A program made the translations under genes and the position numbers. Positions 27,373 to 36,900 of a stretch of 64,000 bases of DNA are shown in pieces. The stretch covers positions 1 through 64,000 of the forward strand of contig NZ_ML133573.1 of assembly GCF_003985125.1 (NCBI RefSeq). Direction: 5' to 3'. Below the pieces are notes generated by a model. That model was given only the letters and a program-made list of their open reading frames with translations, was not told the origin of the DNA and did not search any database. The stretch's first letter is position 1. Every line of letters begins with the position of its first letter. This DNA comes from Rhizobium phaseoli (GTDB lineage: Bacteria > Pseudomonadota > Alphaproteobacteria > Rhizobiales > Rhizobiaceae).

Positions 27373-28781
27373 CAGTCCTCCAATACCCAGGTGTCTTTGG
27401 TGCCGCCGCCCTGGCTGGAATTGACCACGAGCGAGCCCTGTTTCAGCGCCACGCGGGTGAGCCCACCCGGAATGATCTGAACCTTGTCGGACACGAGCAC
27501 ATAGGGGCGCAGGTCGACATGGCGCGGCGCAATGCCCTTGTTGACGAGGATCGGCACGGTGGAGAGCGACAGCGTCGGCTGGGCGATGTAATTGTTCGGC
27601 TTGGCTTTCAGTTTCTCGGCGAAATCGGCGCGTTCTTTCTTCGACGCCGTCGGGCCGACCAGCATGCCGTAGCCGCCGGAGCCGTGCACTTCCTTGACGA
27701 CCAGCTCCTCCAGATGCTCCAGCACGTATTTCAGGCTTGATGCCTCCGAGCAGCGCCAGGTCGGCACGTTTTCGAGCAGCGCCTTGCTACCGGTGTAGAA
27801 TTCGACGATCTCCGGCATGTAGGAATAAATCGCCTTGTCATCGCAAATGCCGGTGCCCGGCGCATTGGCGATGGTGATGTTACCGGAGCGGTAGACATCC
27901 ATGATTCCAGGAATGCCTAGCGCCGAATCGGCGCGGAAGGTGAGGGGATCGAGGAAATCATCGTCGACGCGGCGGTAGAGCACGTCGATCGCCTCGTAGC
28001 CGCGGGTCGTGCGCATTTTCACCTTGCCATCGATGACGCGCAGATCGGAACCTTCGACCAGTTCGACGCCCATCATATCGGCGAGGAAGGAATGCTCGTA
28101 ATAGGCGGAATTGTAGATGCCGGGCGTCAGCACCGCGACGCGCGGCTTGCCGGTGCAGCCGGGAGGCGCGAGCGAGGCGAGGCTCTGGCGCAGCAGATAG
28201 GGATAATCCTCGACGCGCTGCACCTTGTTCTCATGGAAGAGTTCCGGGAACATCTGCATCATCGTTTCCCGGTTTTCCAGCATGTAGCTGACGCCGGACG
28301 GCGTGCGGGCATTGTCCTCCAGCACATAGAACTGGTCCTCACCGGTGCGCACGATGTCGGTGCCGACGATATGGGTGTAGACGCCGCCGGGCGGGCGGAA
28401 GCCGATCATTTCGGACAGGAAGGCGACATTGTTTTCGATCAGCTCGCGCGGAACGCGGCCGGCACGGATGATCTCCTGCTTATGGTAGATATCGTCGAGG
28501 AAGGCGTTGAGCGCGATTACCCGCTGTTCGATGCCCTGGGCGAGCTTGCGCCATTCGCGGGCGGAGATGATGCGGGGAATGATATCGAAGGGGATGAGTT
28601 TTTCGGAACTATCGGCGTGGCCGTAGACTGCGAAGGTGATGCCGGTCTTTCGGAAGATGTTTTCCGCATCGCGGGACTTGGCAATCAGATGCGACCGGTC
28701 TTGGCTGTTGTACCACTCGAAATATTTTTCATAAGGCGGGCGAGGACTTTCGTCCCCGGTAATCATTTCATCAAATGCCAA
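27372..28781 (-). CDS. Circularly permuted ATP-grasp protein
   Basis: This 469-residue protein belongs to the circularly permuted ATP-grasp family (DUF404/DUF407), likely forming amide or peptide bonds with ATP. Landmarks are YHKQEIIRAGRVP, YVLEDNARTPSGVSYMLENRE, VLTPGIYNSAYYEHSFLA, NAPGTGICDDKAIYSYMP and VVKEVHGSGGYGMLVGP. The TTG at 28781 is preferred: GGGGAG precedes it by eight bases. The frame stays open 84 codons further upstream, but that stretch has no family similarity; an ATG at 28766 is the other option. It is first in a three-gene leftward operon with the alpha-E and transglutaminase genes. Confidence 0.9.
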   Translation of the reverse strand: MAFDEMITGDESPRPPYEKYFEWYNSQDRSHLIAKSRDAENIFRKTGITFAVYGHADSSEKLIPFDIIPRIISAREWRKLAQGIEQRVIALNAFLDDIYHKQEIIRAGRVPRELIENNVAFLSEMIGFRPPGGVYTHIVGTDIVRTGEDQFYVLEDNARTPSGVSYMLENRETMMQMFPELFHENKVQRVEDYPYLLRQSLASLAPPGCTGKPRVAVLTPGIYNSAYYEHSFLADMMGVELVEGSDLRVIDGKVKMRTTRGYEAIDVLYRRVDDDFLDPLTFRADSALGIPGIMDVYRSGNITIANAPGTGICDDKAIYSYMPEIVEFYTGSKALLENVPTWRCSEASSLKYVLEHLEELVVKEVHGSGGYGMLVGPTASKKERADFAEKLKAKPNNYIAQPTLSLSTVPILVNKGIAPRHVDLRPYVLVSDKVQIIPGGLTRVALKQGSLVVNSSQGGGTKDTWVLED

Positions 28782-29253
28782 AGGTGCGGCTCCCCTTTTT
28801 TGTTCATTTGAATACAACGCAAATTGCAATGCAAGAACCATGCGCAGTTCGGGGAAAAGATTTTGCGTTGCGGGAAAAGGGGGATTTTCGGGCGTTTGCG
28901 GGGACGGGGCAAATGGTGTTTCGCAAAGGTTGCACAAAATGTGAGCATCTGGTGGTTTTTCGTCCGGCGGATGTGTGGGGCAGGATCCAACACACTCAAG
29001 GATTTGGGCGCACCGGATTCCTGTGACGAGCACAGGAGTGAGGAGTGTGTGGAGGAGCGCCGGCGATCCTCACTGCGGTAGCATGCTGGCGAGATCCCGA
29101 CAGCCTTGTTCGTGATGTTGAAGTTTTCATCTTCCTGCTTGTCGATTGTCCCAAGCATCAGCCAAATTTCAAATAAGCATCAACGCTTCGCCTTTGACTG
29201 CGACCGTCGGCTGCAGGTATCAGCACGGCGAACTCTTTCCGCCGAGCAGCCCC
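28782..29253. other. Intergenic region, divergent promoters
   Basis: About 470 bases separate the ATP-grasp operon (leftward) from the EamA gene (rightward). It holds the promoters of both. Several open frames cross it, but none has a family match or good ribosome site. I see no palindrome strong enough to name. Confidence 0.4.
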
Positions 29254-30156
29254 ATGTCCCTCGACCGCTTCGCCCCCGCCGTCTTCGTTTTCCTCTGGTC
29301 CACGGGCTGGGTGGTGGCGAAATATGCGGCGCTGCATTCCGAGCCTTTCACCTTCCTTTCGATACGTTACGTGCTGTCGGCCTTGGCGTTCCTGGCCTTC
29401 TGCCTGGCGAGCGGGGCGCAATGGCCGAAAAGCCGGACGACGTGGCTTCGCGCCGTCTATTCCGGTTTCTTCCTGCATGGTTTCTATCTCGCCGGCCTCT
29501 GGTGGGCGATTGCCAATGGCGTGCCGGCCGGCATATCGGGCATCATCGCGGCGCTGCAGCCGTTGTTGACGGCAATGGCGGCTCCCTTTCTCGTCGGCGA
29601 ACGGTTGCAGCAGACGCAGAAACTCGGGCTTGTTTTCGGCTTCATCGGCATTGCCATCGCCATTTCGCCGAAACTCCTCGATCCGGCGACATCAGATCTC
29701 ACACATGCGGCGCTGCCGCTGGCGATCAACCTCATCGCCATGGGGTCGGTCACCTACGGCACGCTCTATCAAAAGAAACACCTGCAATCCGGCGATCTCA
29801 GGTCGATCGCAACGCTGCAATATGTCGGGGCGTTGTTTCTCACCCTGCCGCTTTCGCTGATCTTCGAACATCAGCAATTCGACGGCACCGCGCAGGCCTT
29901 TGCCGCGCTGATCTGGTCGGTCTTCGGACTGTCGATGGGCGGCGTCGGGCTGCTGCTTTATCTGATCCGCCGGGGGCAGGTTTCCCGCGCCGCCTCGCTG
30001 ATCTATCTGATGCCGCCAGCTGTTGCTTTCGAAGCCTTCATCGCCTTCGGGGAGCCGCTGACCGTGCCGTTGATTCTGGGCACGGTGATCGTGGTCGTCG
30101 GCGTCTATCTGACTAACCGCAAGGCTGTCGAACGCCGCAGGCCGGTGGAAGCCTAA
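29254..30156 (+). CDS. EamA-family (DMT) transporter
   Basis: The 300-residue inner-membrane protein has ten hydrophobic spans in two EamA repeats (first repeat from PAVFVFLWSTGWVVAKYAAL, second from LPLAINLIAMGSVTYGTLYQ). It belongs to the drug/metabolite transporter superfamily, whose members export amino acids, nucleosides or other small metabolites; the substrate cannot be read from sequence. The ATG at 29254 begins the first helix. The ribosome site is weak, and the frame is open further upstream without conserved sequence. It converges on the helicase gene with a shared bidirectional terminator. Confidence 0.85.
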   Translation: MSLDRFAPAVFVFLWSTGWVVAKYAALHSEPFTFLSIRYVLSALAFLAFCLASGAQWPKSRTTWLRAVYSGFFLHGFYLAGLWWAIANGVPAGISGIIAALQPLLTAMAAPFLVGERLQQTQKLGLVFGFIGIAIAISPKLLDPATSDLTHAALPLAINLIAMGSVTYGTLYQKKHLQSGDLRSIATLQYVGALFLTLPLSLIFEHQQFDGTAQAFAALIWSVFGLSMGGVGLLLYLIRRGQVSRAASLIYLMPPAVAFEAFIAFGEPLTVPLILGTVIVVVGVYLTNRKAVERRRPVEA

Positions 30157-30161
30157 ATAGC

Positions 30162-30189
30162 AAAAGGCCGGAGAAAACCCCGGCCTTTT
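30162..30189. terminator. Bidirectional terminator between EamA and DEAD-box genes
   Basis: A 10-bp perfect inverted repeat, AAAAGGCCGG and CCGGCCTTTT around an 8-base loop, carries its own A run and T run. It can therefore terminate transcripts from both sides of this convergent pair. Confidence 0.88.
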
Positions 30190-30211
30190 CCATGTTTCAG
30201 TCGATCGCTGA

Positions 30212-31840
30212 TCAGGCGCGTTCGCGGCGCTGGCCGCCATTGCGGGAGCCGGAGCCGCCGCGGCGGTTGCCGCCATTGCCCTCGCGGCGCGGTTCGCCGC
30301 CCTGGGCCTGGTGCGGACCGCGGTCTTCGCCGTGCTTGCGGGCCGGGCGACCGTGGGCGTGACGGTTATTGCCGCGGTGATGTCCACTCGGCTCGCCATT
30401 GGCGTGGGCGCCGTGATGGGCGGGACGCTGCGGCTTTGCCGAGGGGCGGAAGTCGGAGGTCGAAACCAGGTCATTGTCGGGGCCGAGGTCCGGGGCCGCT
30501 TCGCCGCGGCGCTGGCCGCGGAAATCCTCGTTGCGGCTTGTGCGTTCGGGACGCGGGCGGCGTTCCTGGCGGCTGCCGCGATGCTCCGAGCGGTTCGCTT
30601 CGCCACGGCCTTCGCCGCGACCTTGGCCTTCGCGACCCTGGCCGCCACCGCGGTTGCGGTTGTTGCCATTGCCGTTGCCGCGGCGGGGGCCGCTATTGCT
30701 GATATTGGCCGGCGGTTCGCCACTTGCGACGGCGATGTCGATGCCCATCAGGCGCTCGATGTCACGCAGCAGCTTGGCTTCGTCGGGGGCGCAGAAGGCG
30801 ATCGCGATGCCGTCGCGGCCGGCGCGCGCGGTGCGGCCGATGCGATGGACATAGGCGTCGGGCACCTCAGGCAGATCGTAGTTGTAGACGTGGCTGACGG
30901 CCGGGATGTCGATGCCGCGGGCGGCAACGTCGGTGGCAATCAGCGTCTTGATGCTGCCATCACGGAAGGCTTTGAGCGCCCGCTCGCGCTGGCCCTGGCT
31001 CTTGTTGCCGTGGATCGAGGCGACGGAATAGCCGATATTGTCGAGGTGCTTCATCAACTTCTCGGCGCCGTGCTTGGTGCGCAGGAAGACGATGGCGCGG
31101 CCGTCCGGGTTTTCGGTCAGCGACTTGCGCAGCAGTTCGGTCTTGTCGTTCTTGCCGGCGACGAAATGGACATACTGCTCGACCTTGTCGGCAGCCTTGC
31201 CCGGAGGCGTGACTTCGACCTTGACGGGATCGACGAGATATTCGCCGGCGAGATCGGCGATCGCGTTCGGCATGGTGGCCGAAAACAGCATGGTCTGGCG
31301 CTTCTTCGGCACCAGCTTGGCGATCTTGCGCAGATCGTGCACGAAGCCGAGGTCGAGCATCTGGTCGGCTTCATCAAGGACGAGATAGCGCACCGTGGTC
31401 AGGGTGATGGCGCGACGATTGACGAGGTCAAGCAGGCGGCCGGGCGTGGCGACCAGCACATCGGTGCCTTTTTCCAGCTGCAGCTGCTGCTTGTTGATCG
31501 AGACGCCGCCGACGACGACGTTGATGCGCAGCGGCGACTTGCGGATGAATTTCTTCAGGTTGTCGGCGATCTGGTTCACCAGTTCGCGGGTCGGCGCCAG
31601 GATCAGCGTCCGCGTCGTGCGGTTGTCGGGGCGGCGCTCGTCTGCAAGCAGCTTTTCGATGAGCGGCAGGCCGAAGGCGGCGGTCTTGCCGGTGCCGGTC
31701 TGGGCAAGACCGATCAGGTCTCGGCCCTGGAGGAGAAGGGGGATGGCCTGTTCCTGGATCGGCGTCGGCGTTTCGATGCCGAGCTGGAACAAGGTGGCGA
31801 CGATCGGCTTGGAGACACCAAGCGATTCAAAATTAGTCAA
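30212..31840 (-). CDS. DEAD-box RNA helicase with long basic tail (RhlE type)
   Basis: This ATP-dependent RNA helicase of about 542 residues has the Q motif (FESLGVSKPIVATLFQLGIETPTPIQ), Walker A AQTGTGKT at 47-54, DEAD at 156-159, SAT at 187-189, and the RIGRTARAG motif VI. From about residue 380 the tail is disordered and rich in Arg, Gly, Asn and Glu (GNGNGNNRNRGGGQGREGQG), typical of RhlE-type proteins that remodel rRNA or mRNA, often in the cold. The TTG at 31840 follows AAAGG by eight bases and starts exactly at the Q motif. The frame is open 34 codons further up but without conservation. Confidence 0.9.
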   Translation of the reverse strand: MTNFESLGVSKPIVATLFQLGIETPTPIQEQAIPLLLQGRDLIGLAQTGTGKTAAFGLPLIEKLLADERRPDNRTTRTLILAPTRELVNQIADNLKKFIRKSPLRINVVVGGVSINKQQLQLEKGTDVLVATPGRLLDLVNRRAITLTTVRYLVLDEADQMLDLGFVHDLRKIAKLVPKKRQTMLFSATMPNAIADLAGEYLVDPVKVEVTPPGKAADKVEQYVHFVAGKNDKTELLRKSLTENPDGRAIVFLRTKHGAEKLMKHLDNIGYSVASIHGNKSQGQRERALKAFRDGSIKTLIATDVAARGIDIPAVSHVYNYDLPEVPDAYVHRIGRTARAGRDGIAIAFCAPDEAKLLRDIERLMGIDIAVASGEPPANISNSGPRRGNGNGNNRNRGGGQGREGQGRGEGRGEANRSEHRGSRQERRPRPERTSRNEDFRGQRRGEAAPDLGPDNDLVSTSDFRPSAKPQRPAHHGAHANGEPSGHHRGNNRHAHGRPARKHGEDRGPHQAQGGEPRREGNGGNRRGGSGSRNGGQRRERA

Positions 31841-31933
31841 GGCATAACCTTTCGGGGCGCCACAACGACTATCGCCGGAACGCACCATGCGATCCGGTTT
31901 CATTCTGGCGTCAAGAACCCCGCGTGAAGTGGG

Positions 31934-31959
31934 AACTTGCAAGTTGGAAAAAGCTTTCC
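31934..31959. promoter_or_regulatory. Tandem palindromes upstream of the helicase gene
   Basis: A perfect 12-bp palindrome AACTTGCAAGTT is followed at once by GGAAA-aagc-TTTCC, about 95 bases upstream of the helicase start. They may form leader structure (helicase mRNAs are often autoregulated) or operator sites. No family is recognised. Confidence 0.4.
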
Positions 31960-32133
31960 AGCGCTTCTGGCCGCAGATGGGAGTGCGGCCTCTATCGAAA
32001 TGCGCTTTTGTCCCTTCTTCCTGCGTTTCGTATTTTTTAGCAGGGGCACGCTCACGCGGCGGCCGGAAGGGTGAAAGCTGAGCCGCATTTGGACTAATTC
32101 GCGTGGAAAGTCAAGTGCAGCGCACAAAAAGCC

Positions 32134-33249
32134 TCAACCCGGGTCGGGCGAGGGCATTTTCAGGATGAAGCTTTCCGACGCGCTTTCTGCGCCGTTGACG
32201 AGGATGGCGAGGCGGTGCTGGCCGGGGTAATAGCGCCTTGTCGTGATCGGCCGCATGGCGTGGCGGCGTTCGATCGCCTGGCTCTGCCCGGGCGCGAGTG
32301 TGATCGTCTTGCACTTGAAGACCTTCGGCGACAGCGAGCCGTCAGCCTTCACATGGTGGATGGCGTAGTCGATCATTACCGATTGCGCGGCTTCGCCGCC
32401 ATTTGTCACCCGGATCGCGAAATCCAGCCCTTCGCCGAACATCACCTCGCCGTTGATGAGGCGAAGTTCGCATTGGAGCGATGCGGCCGCGCCGAAGCCG
32501 AAATTGGCGAGCGCCTGCGCATGGCCCTTCTTCAGGAGTGTGCGCGAGGCATGTTTCAGCAGGCGGCGGCGCTCAGGCTTAGCATCCTCGATATGGCCGG
32601 CGATGAAGGCGGCGACCATATCCGGATGATCCTTGGCGATATCGTTCAGGCTGTTGGCGACGGAGCGGCGCACATATTCCGCCGGATCGTCCATCAACGC
32701 GGTCAGGATGGGCAGGATCGGCGTTGGATCCTTGACCAGTTGCGGCAGGCGCATGGCCCATGGCAGGCGCGGCCGCGTTCCCTCGCTCGCCAGCCTGCGC
32801 ACATGTTGGTCGGCATCACCGACCCAGCCGGAGATGATGGCAAGTGCGCGCTGCTGGTCGCGATGGATGAAGGGACGGATACCGAATTCGGCGGTGAAAT
32901 GCGGCGTCAGCGCCTTGAGGAGATCGAGGCCGAGTTCGAAATGATCTGGGCCGCGCGCCGCGATGAACTGGTTGATCGGCAGCAGCATCCAGCCGGTCAG
33001 ACCAGGCCTCGCCGATGCCGGCAGGCTTGCCTTCAGGATGGCGGCTGCTTCGGGAAAACCCTCGGGAAGCGTGGCAAATAGCGCGTCGCGGATCAGCGCC
33101 GAGCGCTCCATCAACTCCAGCGCCTCCAGGCCGTCGGTCGCCAGCGCCGCGAAATGGTCTCGGTCGAAGGAAGGAGGGTTGGCGGCGATGCGATCGGCCA
33201 TGTCGCCGACCAGCGCCTCGTGCAACAGGTTCTTGAGCGGTTCCGGCAT
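32134..33249 (-). CDS. DNA alkylation repair protein, HEAT-repeat glycosylase (AlkC/AlkD superfamily)
   Basis: The 371-residue protein has a HEAT-like helical solenoid (residues ~30-255, with GWVGDADQHVRRLASEGTRPRLPW and DPAEYVRRSVANSLNDIAKDHP) as in AlkC/AlkD glycosylases, which remove 3-methyladenine and 7-methylguanine without base flipping. The C-terminal ~110 residues form a predicted beta-sandwich (EGLDFAIRVTNGGEAAQSV), matching AlkC proteins with an Ig-like domain rather than AlkD. No start ambiguity was noted; the ATG at 33249 follows GGGAGGATC. A small secreted-protein gene lies upstream on the same strand, 72 bases away. Confidence 0.85.
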   Translation of the reverse strand: MPEPLKNLLHEALVGDMADRIAANPPSFDRDHFAALATDGLEALELMERSALIRDALFATLPEGFPEAAAILKASLPASARPGLTGWMLLPINQFIAARGPDHFELGLDLLKALTPHFTAEFGIRPFIHRDQQRALAIISGWVGDADQHVRRLASEGTRPRLPWAMRLPQLVKDPTPILPILTALMDDPAEYVRRSVANSLNDIAKDHPDMVAAFIAGHIEDAKPERRRLLKHASRTLLKKGHAQALANFGFGAAASLQCELRLINGEVMFGEGLDFAIRVTNGGEAAQSVMIDYAIHHVKADGSLSPKVFKCKTITLAPGQSQAIERRHAMRPITTRRYYPGQHRLAILVNGAESASESFILKMPSPDPG

Positions 33250-33321
33250 GCTGATCCTCCCTCGATCTGAGGAATGGCCCGGCGCCGCCGGGAGGTCAAG
33301 CGGCGCCGGATCCGGGTTTCT

Positions 33322-33630
33322 CTATTCCGGGCAGACTTTGACGCGGTAGGGGTTGCCCCAATCGTCGTGCCGCCATTCGAGGTGGCAATAGGATGGCCGG
33401 TAATAGGTCCGGTAGACCGGATAGGGGCGATAATAGGGGTAGGCAGGGTAGGCGGGATAGGCCGGGCGGGCGGACTCGGACAGCAGCGCGCCGCCGACGA
33501 CGCCGGCGGCCAGGCCGCCCCAGAAGGCGTCGCGTGGATGGGCATCGGCAGTGGCGGCAGTGGTGAGCGAGGCGCCGGCAAAGGTCAGCGCGATCAGGCC
33601 CGTCGCCATGGTCTTATGAAAAACGGACAT
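33322..33630 (-). CDS. Small secreted protein with Pro/Tyr repeats
   Basis: This 102-residue precursor has a signal peptide (cleavage after about residue 30, TADA-HPRD), a glycine-zipper-like segment (FWGGLAAGVVGGALL), a short Pro-Ala-Tyr repeat (PAYPAYPAYPYYRPYP) and a C-terminal part with two Cys that may be disulphide bonded. Such proteins are common in Rhizobiales and are thought to be envelope-associated. Function unknown. The ATG follows AAGGAAAACACC. Confidence 0.75.
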   Translation of the reverse strand: MSVFHKTMATGLIALTFAGASLTTAATADAHPRDAFWGGLAAGVVGGALLSESARPAYPAYPAYPYYRPYPVYRTYYRPSYCHLEWRHDDWGNPYRVKVCPE

Positions 33631-33971
33631 GGTGTTTTCCTTGATTTGGACTGGCTTTTATAAGCCACCTCCAGACTCCGCCCCGATCGCGGCGGAGCGA
33701 TGGCCGCGCAAGCGCCTGCCGCATTAAATTTTCGTCATGATTTCAACGGCTGACGAGTGAAGGAGGCGCTGATCAGGGGGTGTCGGGGCGTCGCCTGTGG
33801 CAGCGTTATTTCCAGTCTCCGGCGAGCCGGGACTGCCGACGAAGGTATTTCTGATCGCCCAGCCGGCGTGCAAAATTTCAACGCACAAATTTATGGTTAA
33901 AACCTTGTTAAAAGCCTTGGCGTTATAGTTTTTGTCGTTGATATTTCTTTCATTGCGGGAGCGACAATTTT
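33631..33971. other. Intergenic region, divergent promoters
   Basis: About 340 bases separate the small secreted-protein gene (leftward) from the hybrid kinase gene (rightward). The 100 bases before the kinase are AT-rich (attttcgt, aaatttatggttaaaacc) and look promoter-like. No repeat or RNA gene is seen. Confidence 0.4.
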
Positions 33972-36900
33972 TTGAAATCAGCCGGGGACATACTGGAGTT
34001 GGCCTGCCGCCGGATCGCTGATCTGGACACCCCGGCCTATGTCAAGAACAGCGAGTTGCGCTATGTCGCCGTCAACGAGGCCTATGCGGACTTCCTGGGC
34101 CGAGAGATTTCCGATTTCATCGGCAGGCGCAGCCGCGAACTCTTCGGCCGCCCAGAGGAGGATCGTGAGGACAAGGAGCGCCGCGCACTGGTGTTCGGCA
34201 CCGAGGAGAACGCCATCTGCTTCGACGCGGCGAACCTCCGGCATGAGCGCGTTCAGATCGAAAGCTTCTCGCCGTCACCGGAGCGCATCTATGTGCTCGG
34301 CATCTTCGAAGCCCGCGAGCGTCGTGCCGTCGGCAACAGCGAGATTAGCGGTAGCTCTCAGGCTGTAAACGATTTCGGACCTGCCGCCGATCTTGCCCAC
34401 GTACGTGAGGCACTGGAAAGGCTCGATCACCCGATCGGCATCTTCGCCGTGGATGGCCGCCCGCTGGTCGTCAACGCCGCCCATCGCAAGGGCGCACGTC
34501 CTTCGCCCGCCGGCGATTCGGCCTGGGGTGACAGCGTCAGCGAACTCGAAGCGCTGCGCACCGTGCTGGAAGATCTGCCGGTTGCCGTCTTCGTACGCGA
34601 TGATCAGCATCGCCTGATCTATGCCAACAAATATTACGAGACCTTCAGCGGCCGCGCCCGCTCCGAGTATCTCGGAATGACCGAACACGAAATGTTCGGC
34701 CAGGAAGGCGCTGAGCCCATCTACCAGGAAAACCTGCTGGCGCTCAGGGACGGCATTTCGGTGGAACTCGAGAGCGAGATGCCGAGCAAAGGCGGTCACG
34801 TCTATCCCGTCATCTCGCGCGTCAACCGCGTCATCACGGCGGACGGGCGGACCTATGTCGTCGGCTCCTTTTCCGACATCTCGCCGCTGAAGGAGCGCGA
34901 GAAGGCGCTGATCGCCTCGCGCAAGCAGGAAGAAGTGCTGCATCGGGATATCGAGAGCATCCTGCGTTCGCTGCCGATCGGCGTGCTGATCCTCGATAAC
35001 GACCACCGGATCCTCTACGTCAACGACGAATTCTACAGCATCTGGGAACTGCCGCGCGAGGATCGTTTCGACGGGCGCCCCTTCATCGATGTCATCCGCC
35101 GCAACCATGAGCTTGGCCGCTATGACGGGACGCGAACGCCGGAAGAGCTCTATGCCTTTCGCAAGCACCTGTTCGAAGCTGCAGAGCCGCAGCCGATCGA
35201 GGTCGGCTGGGCAGGCGGCAAATCCGTCATCTTCGACAGCCGGCGCATCTCCAACGACCGGATCCTGCTGACCTACGCCGATATTTCGGCGGTGCGCGAG
35301 CGGGAAAAGGAAATTCACGAGACGCGCGCCGCGCTGGAGCGGGTCGGCGAAATGATGCGCGATGCCACGCACGCCATGTCGCAGGGACTTGCCATCGTTC
35401 AGGACGGCATCATCAAGATGTCCAATGAGGCAATGGCCGATATTCTGCAGATCCCGCCGCATTATATCGAGGCCGGGCAGGGCTGGCTCGGCATGTTCGA
35501 ATTCTGCGCGGCGCGCGGAGATTTTCATGATGCGGCGGCCGACATCCTGGAGGGCTGGCGCGCCAATATCGCGGCAAGGCAGCCGATCTCCACCGTCTTC
35601 CATGTCGGCGGCGAGCGCTGGGTGAATATGGACGCGACGGTCAGCACGGGACAGCATTGGGTGGCGCTGTTTACCGATGTCACCGAGCTCAAGAGCCGCG
35701 AGGAGGAATTGCGCGAGCTGCTGTCGCGCGCCGAAGCAGCCGACCGCGCCAAGTCCGAATTCCTCGCCAATATGAGCCATGAGATCCGCACGCCGATGAA
35801 CGGCGTGCTCGGCATGGCGGAGTTGCTGGCCAAGACCAATCTCGACACGCGCCAGAAAACCTTCATCGACATCATCGTCAAATCGGGCAATGCGCTGCTG
35901 ACGATCATCAACGACATTCTCGACTTCTCGAAGATCGATGCCGGGCAGATGAAGCTGCGCAAAGCCGCTTTCGATATCACCGAAGCGGTGGAGGATGTGG
36001 CGACCCTTCTCTCCTCGCATGCCGCCGAGAAGAATATCGAGCTTCTGGTGCGGGCCGCCCCCGACCTGCCGGCCGCCGTGATCGGCGATGCGGGCCGTTT
36101 CCGCCAGATCGTCACCAATCTCGTCGGCAATGCCGTCAAATTCACCGAGCGTGGCCATGTCTTCGTCGACGTCGGCTTCGAGACCGTCGCCGGCGGCGAA
36201 ATCATGGCGAGCATCCGTATCGAGGATACGGGCATCGGCATCCCTGAGGAAAAGCTGGAATCGGTATTCGACAAGTTCTCGCAGGTCGATGCTTCCTCGA
36301 CCCGGCGGCATGAGGGAACAGGCCTCGGACTCGCGATCACGGCCGGGCTCGTCGACCTCTTCGGCGGATATATCAAGGCGGAGAGCCAATGGGGCAAGGG
36401 CTCGGTGTTCACCGTCAATCTGCCCTTTGCAGTGGCGGCCGCCCGCCTGGAGCCGAAGCCGCTGCCGATCAACGTGCAGGGCGCGCGCATCCTCGTCGTC
36501 GACGACAATGAGGTGAACCGGCGCATCCTCACCGAGCAGCTTTCGCTCTGGGGCTTCGACGGCGTCGCTGCCGAGGGCGGCGGCACCGGCCTTGCGATCC
36601 TGGAGGCGGCGGCCGATCTCGGCGTCACGGTCGATGCCGTCATACTCGACTATCACATGCCCGACATGAATGGCGCCGATGTCGCTCGCCGGCTGCGCGC
36701 CGATCCCCGCTTCGTCGAGCTGCCGATCATCTTCCTGACCTCGATGGATATCTCAGGCACGGAAAAGGAGTTCGCGGCGCTGAACGGCCAGGCGCATCTG
36801 ATGAAGCCGGCGCGTGCCAATGTGCTGCGCAACACCGTCGTCGAGGTGGTTCGCGCCCGGCGCGTGAAGCAGGCTTCGCAGGCCGAAATTGCCCGGTTGC

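Noticed and set aside
30311..31927. 538-codon rightward open frame opposite the DEAD-box helicase
   Set aside because: Shadow frame; the helicase motifs on the other strand are complete.
34275..36656. 793-codon leftward open frame opposite the hybrid kinase
   Set aside because: Antisense shadow of a kinase with all canonical motifs; no ribosome site or domain of its own.
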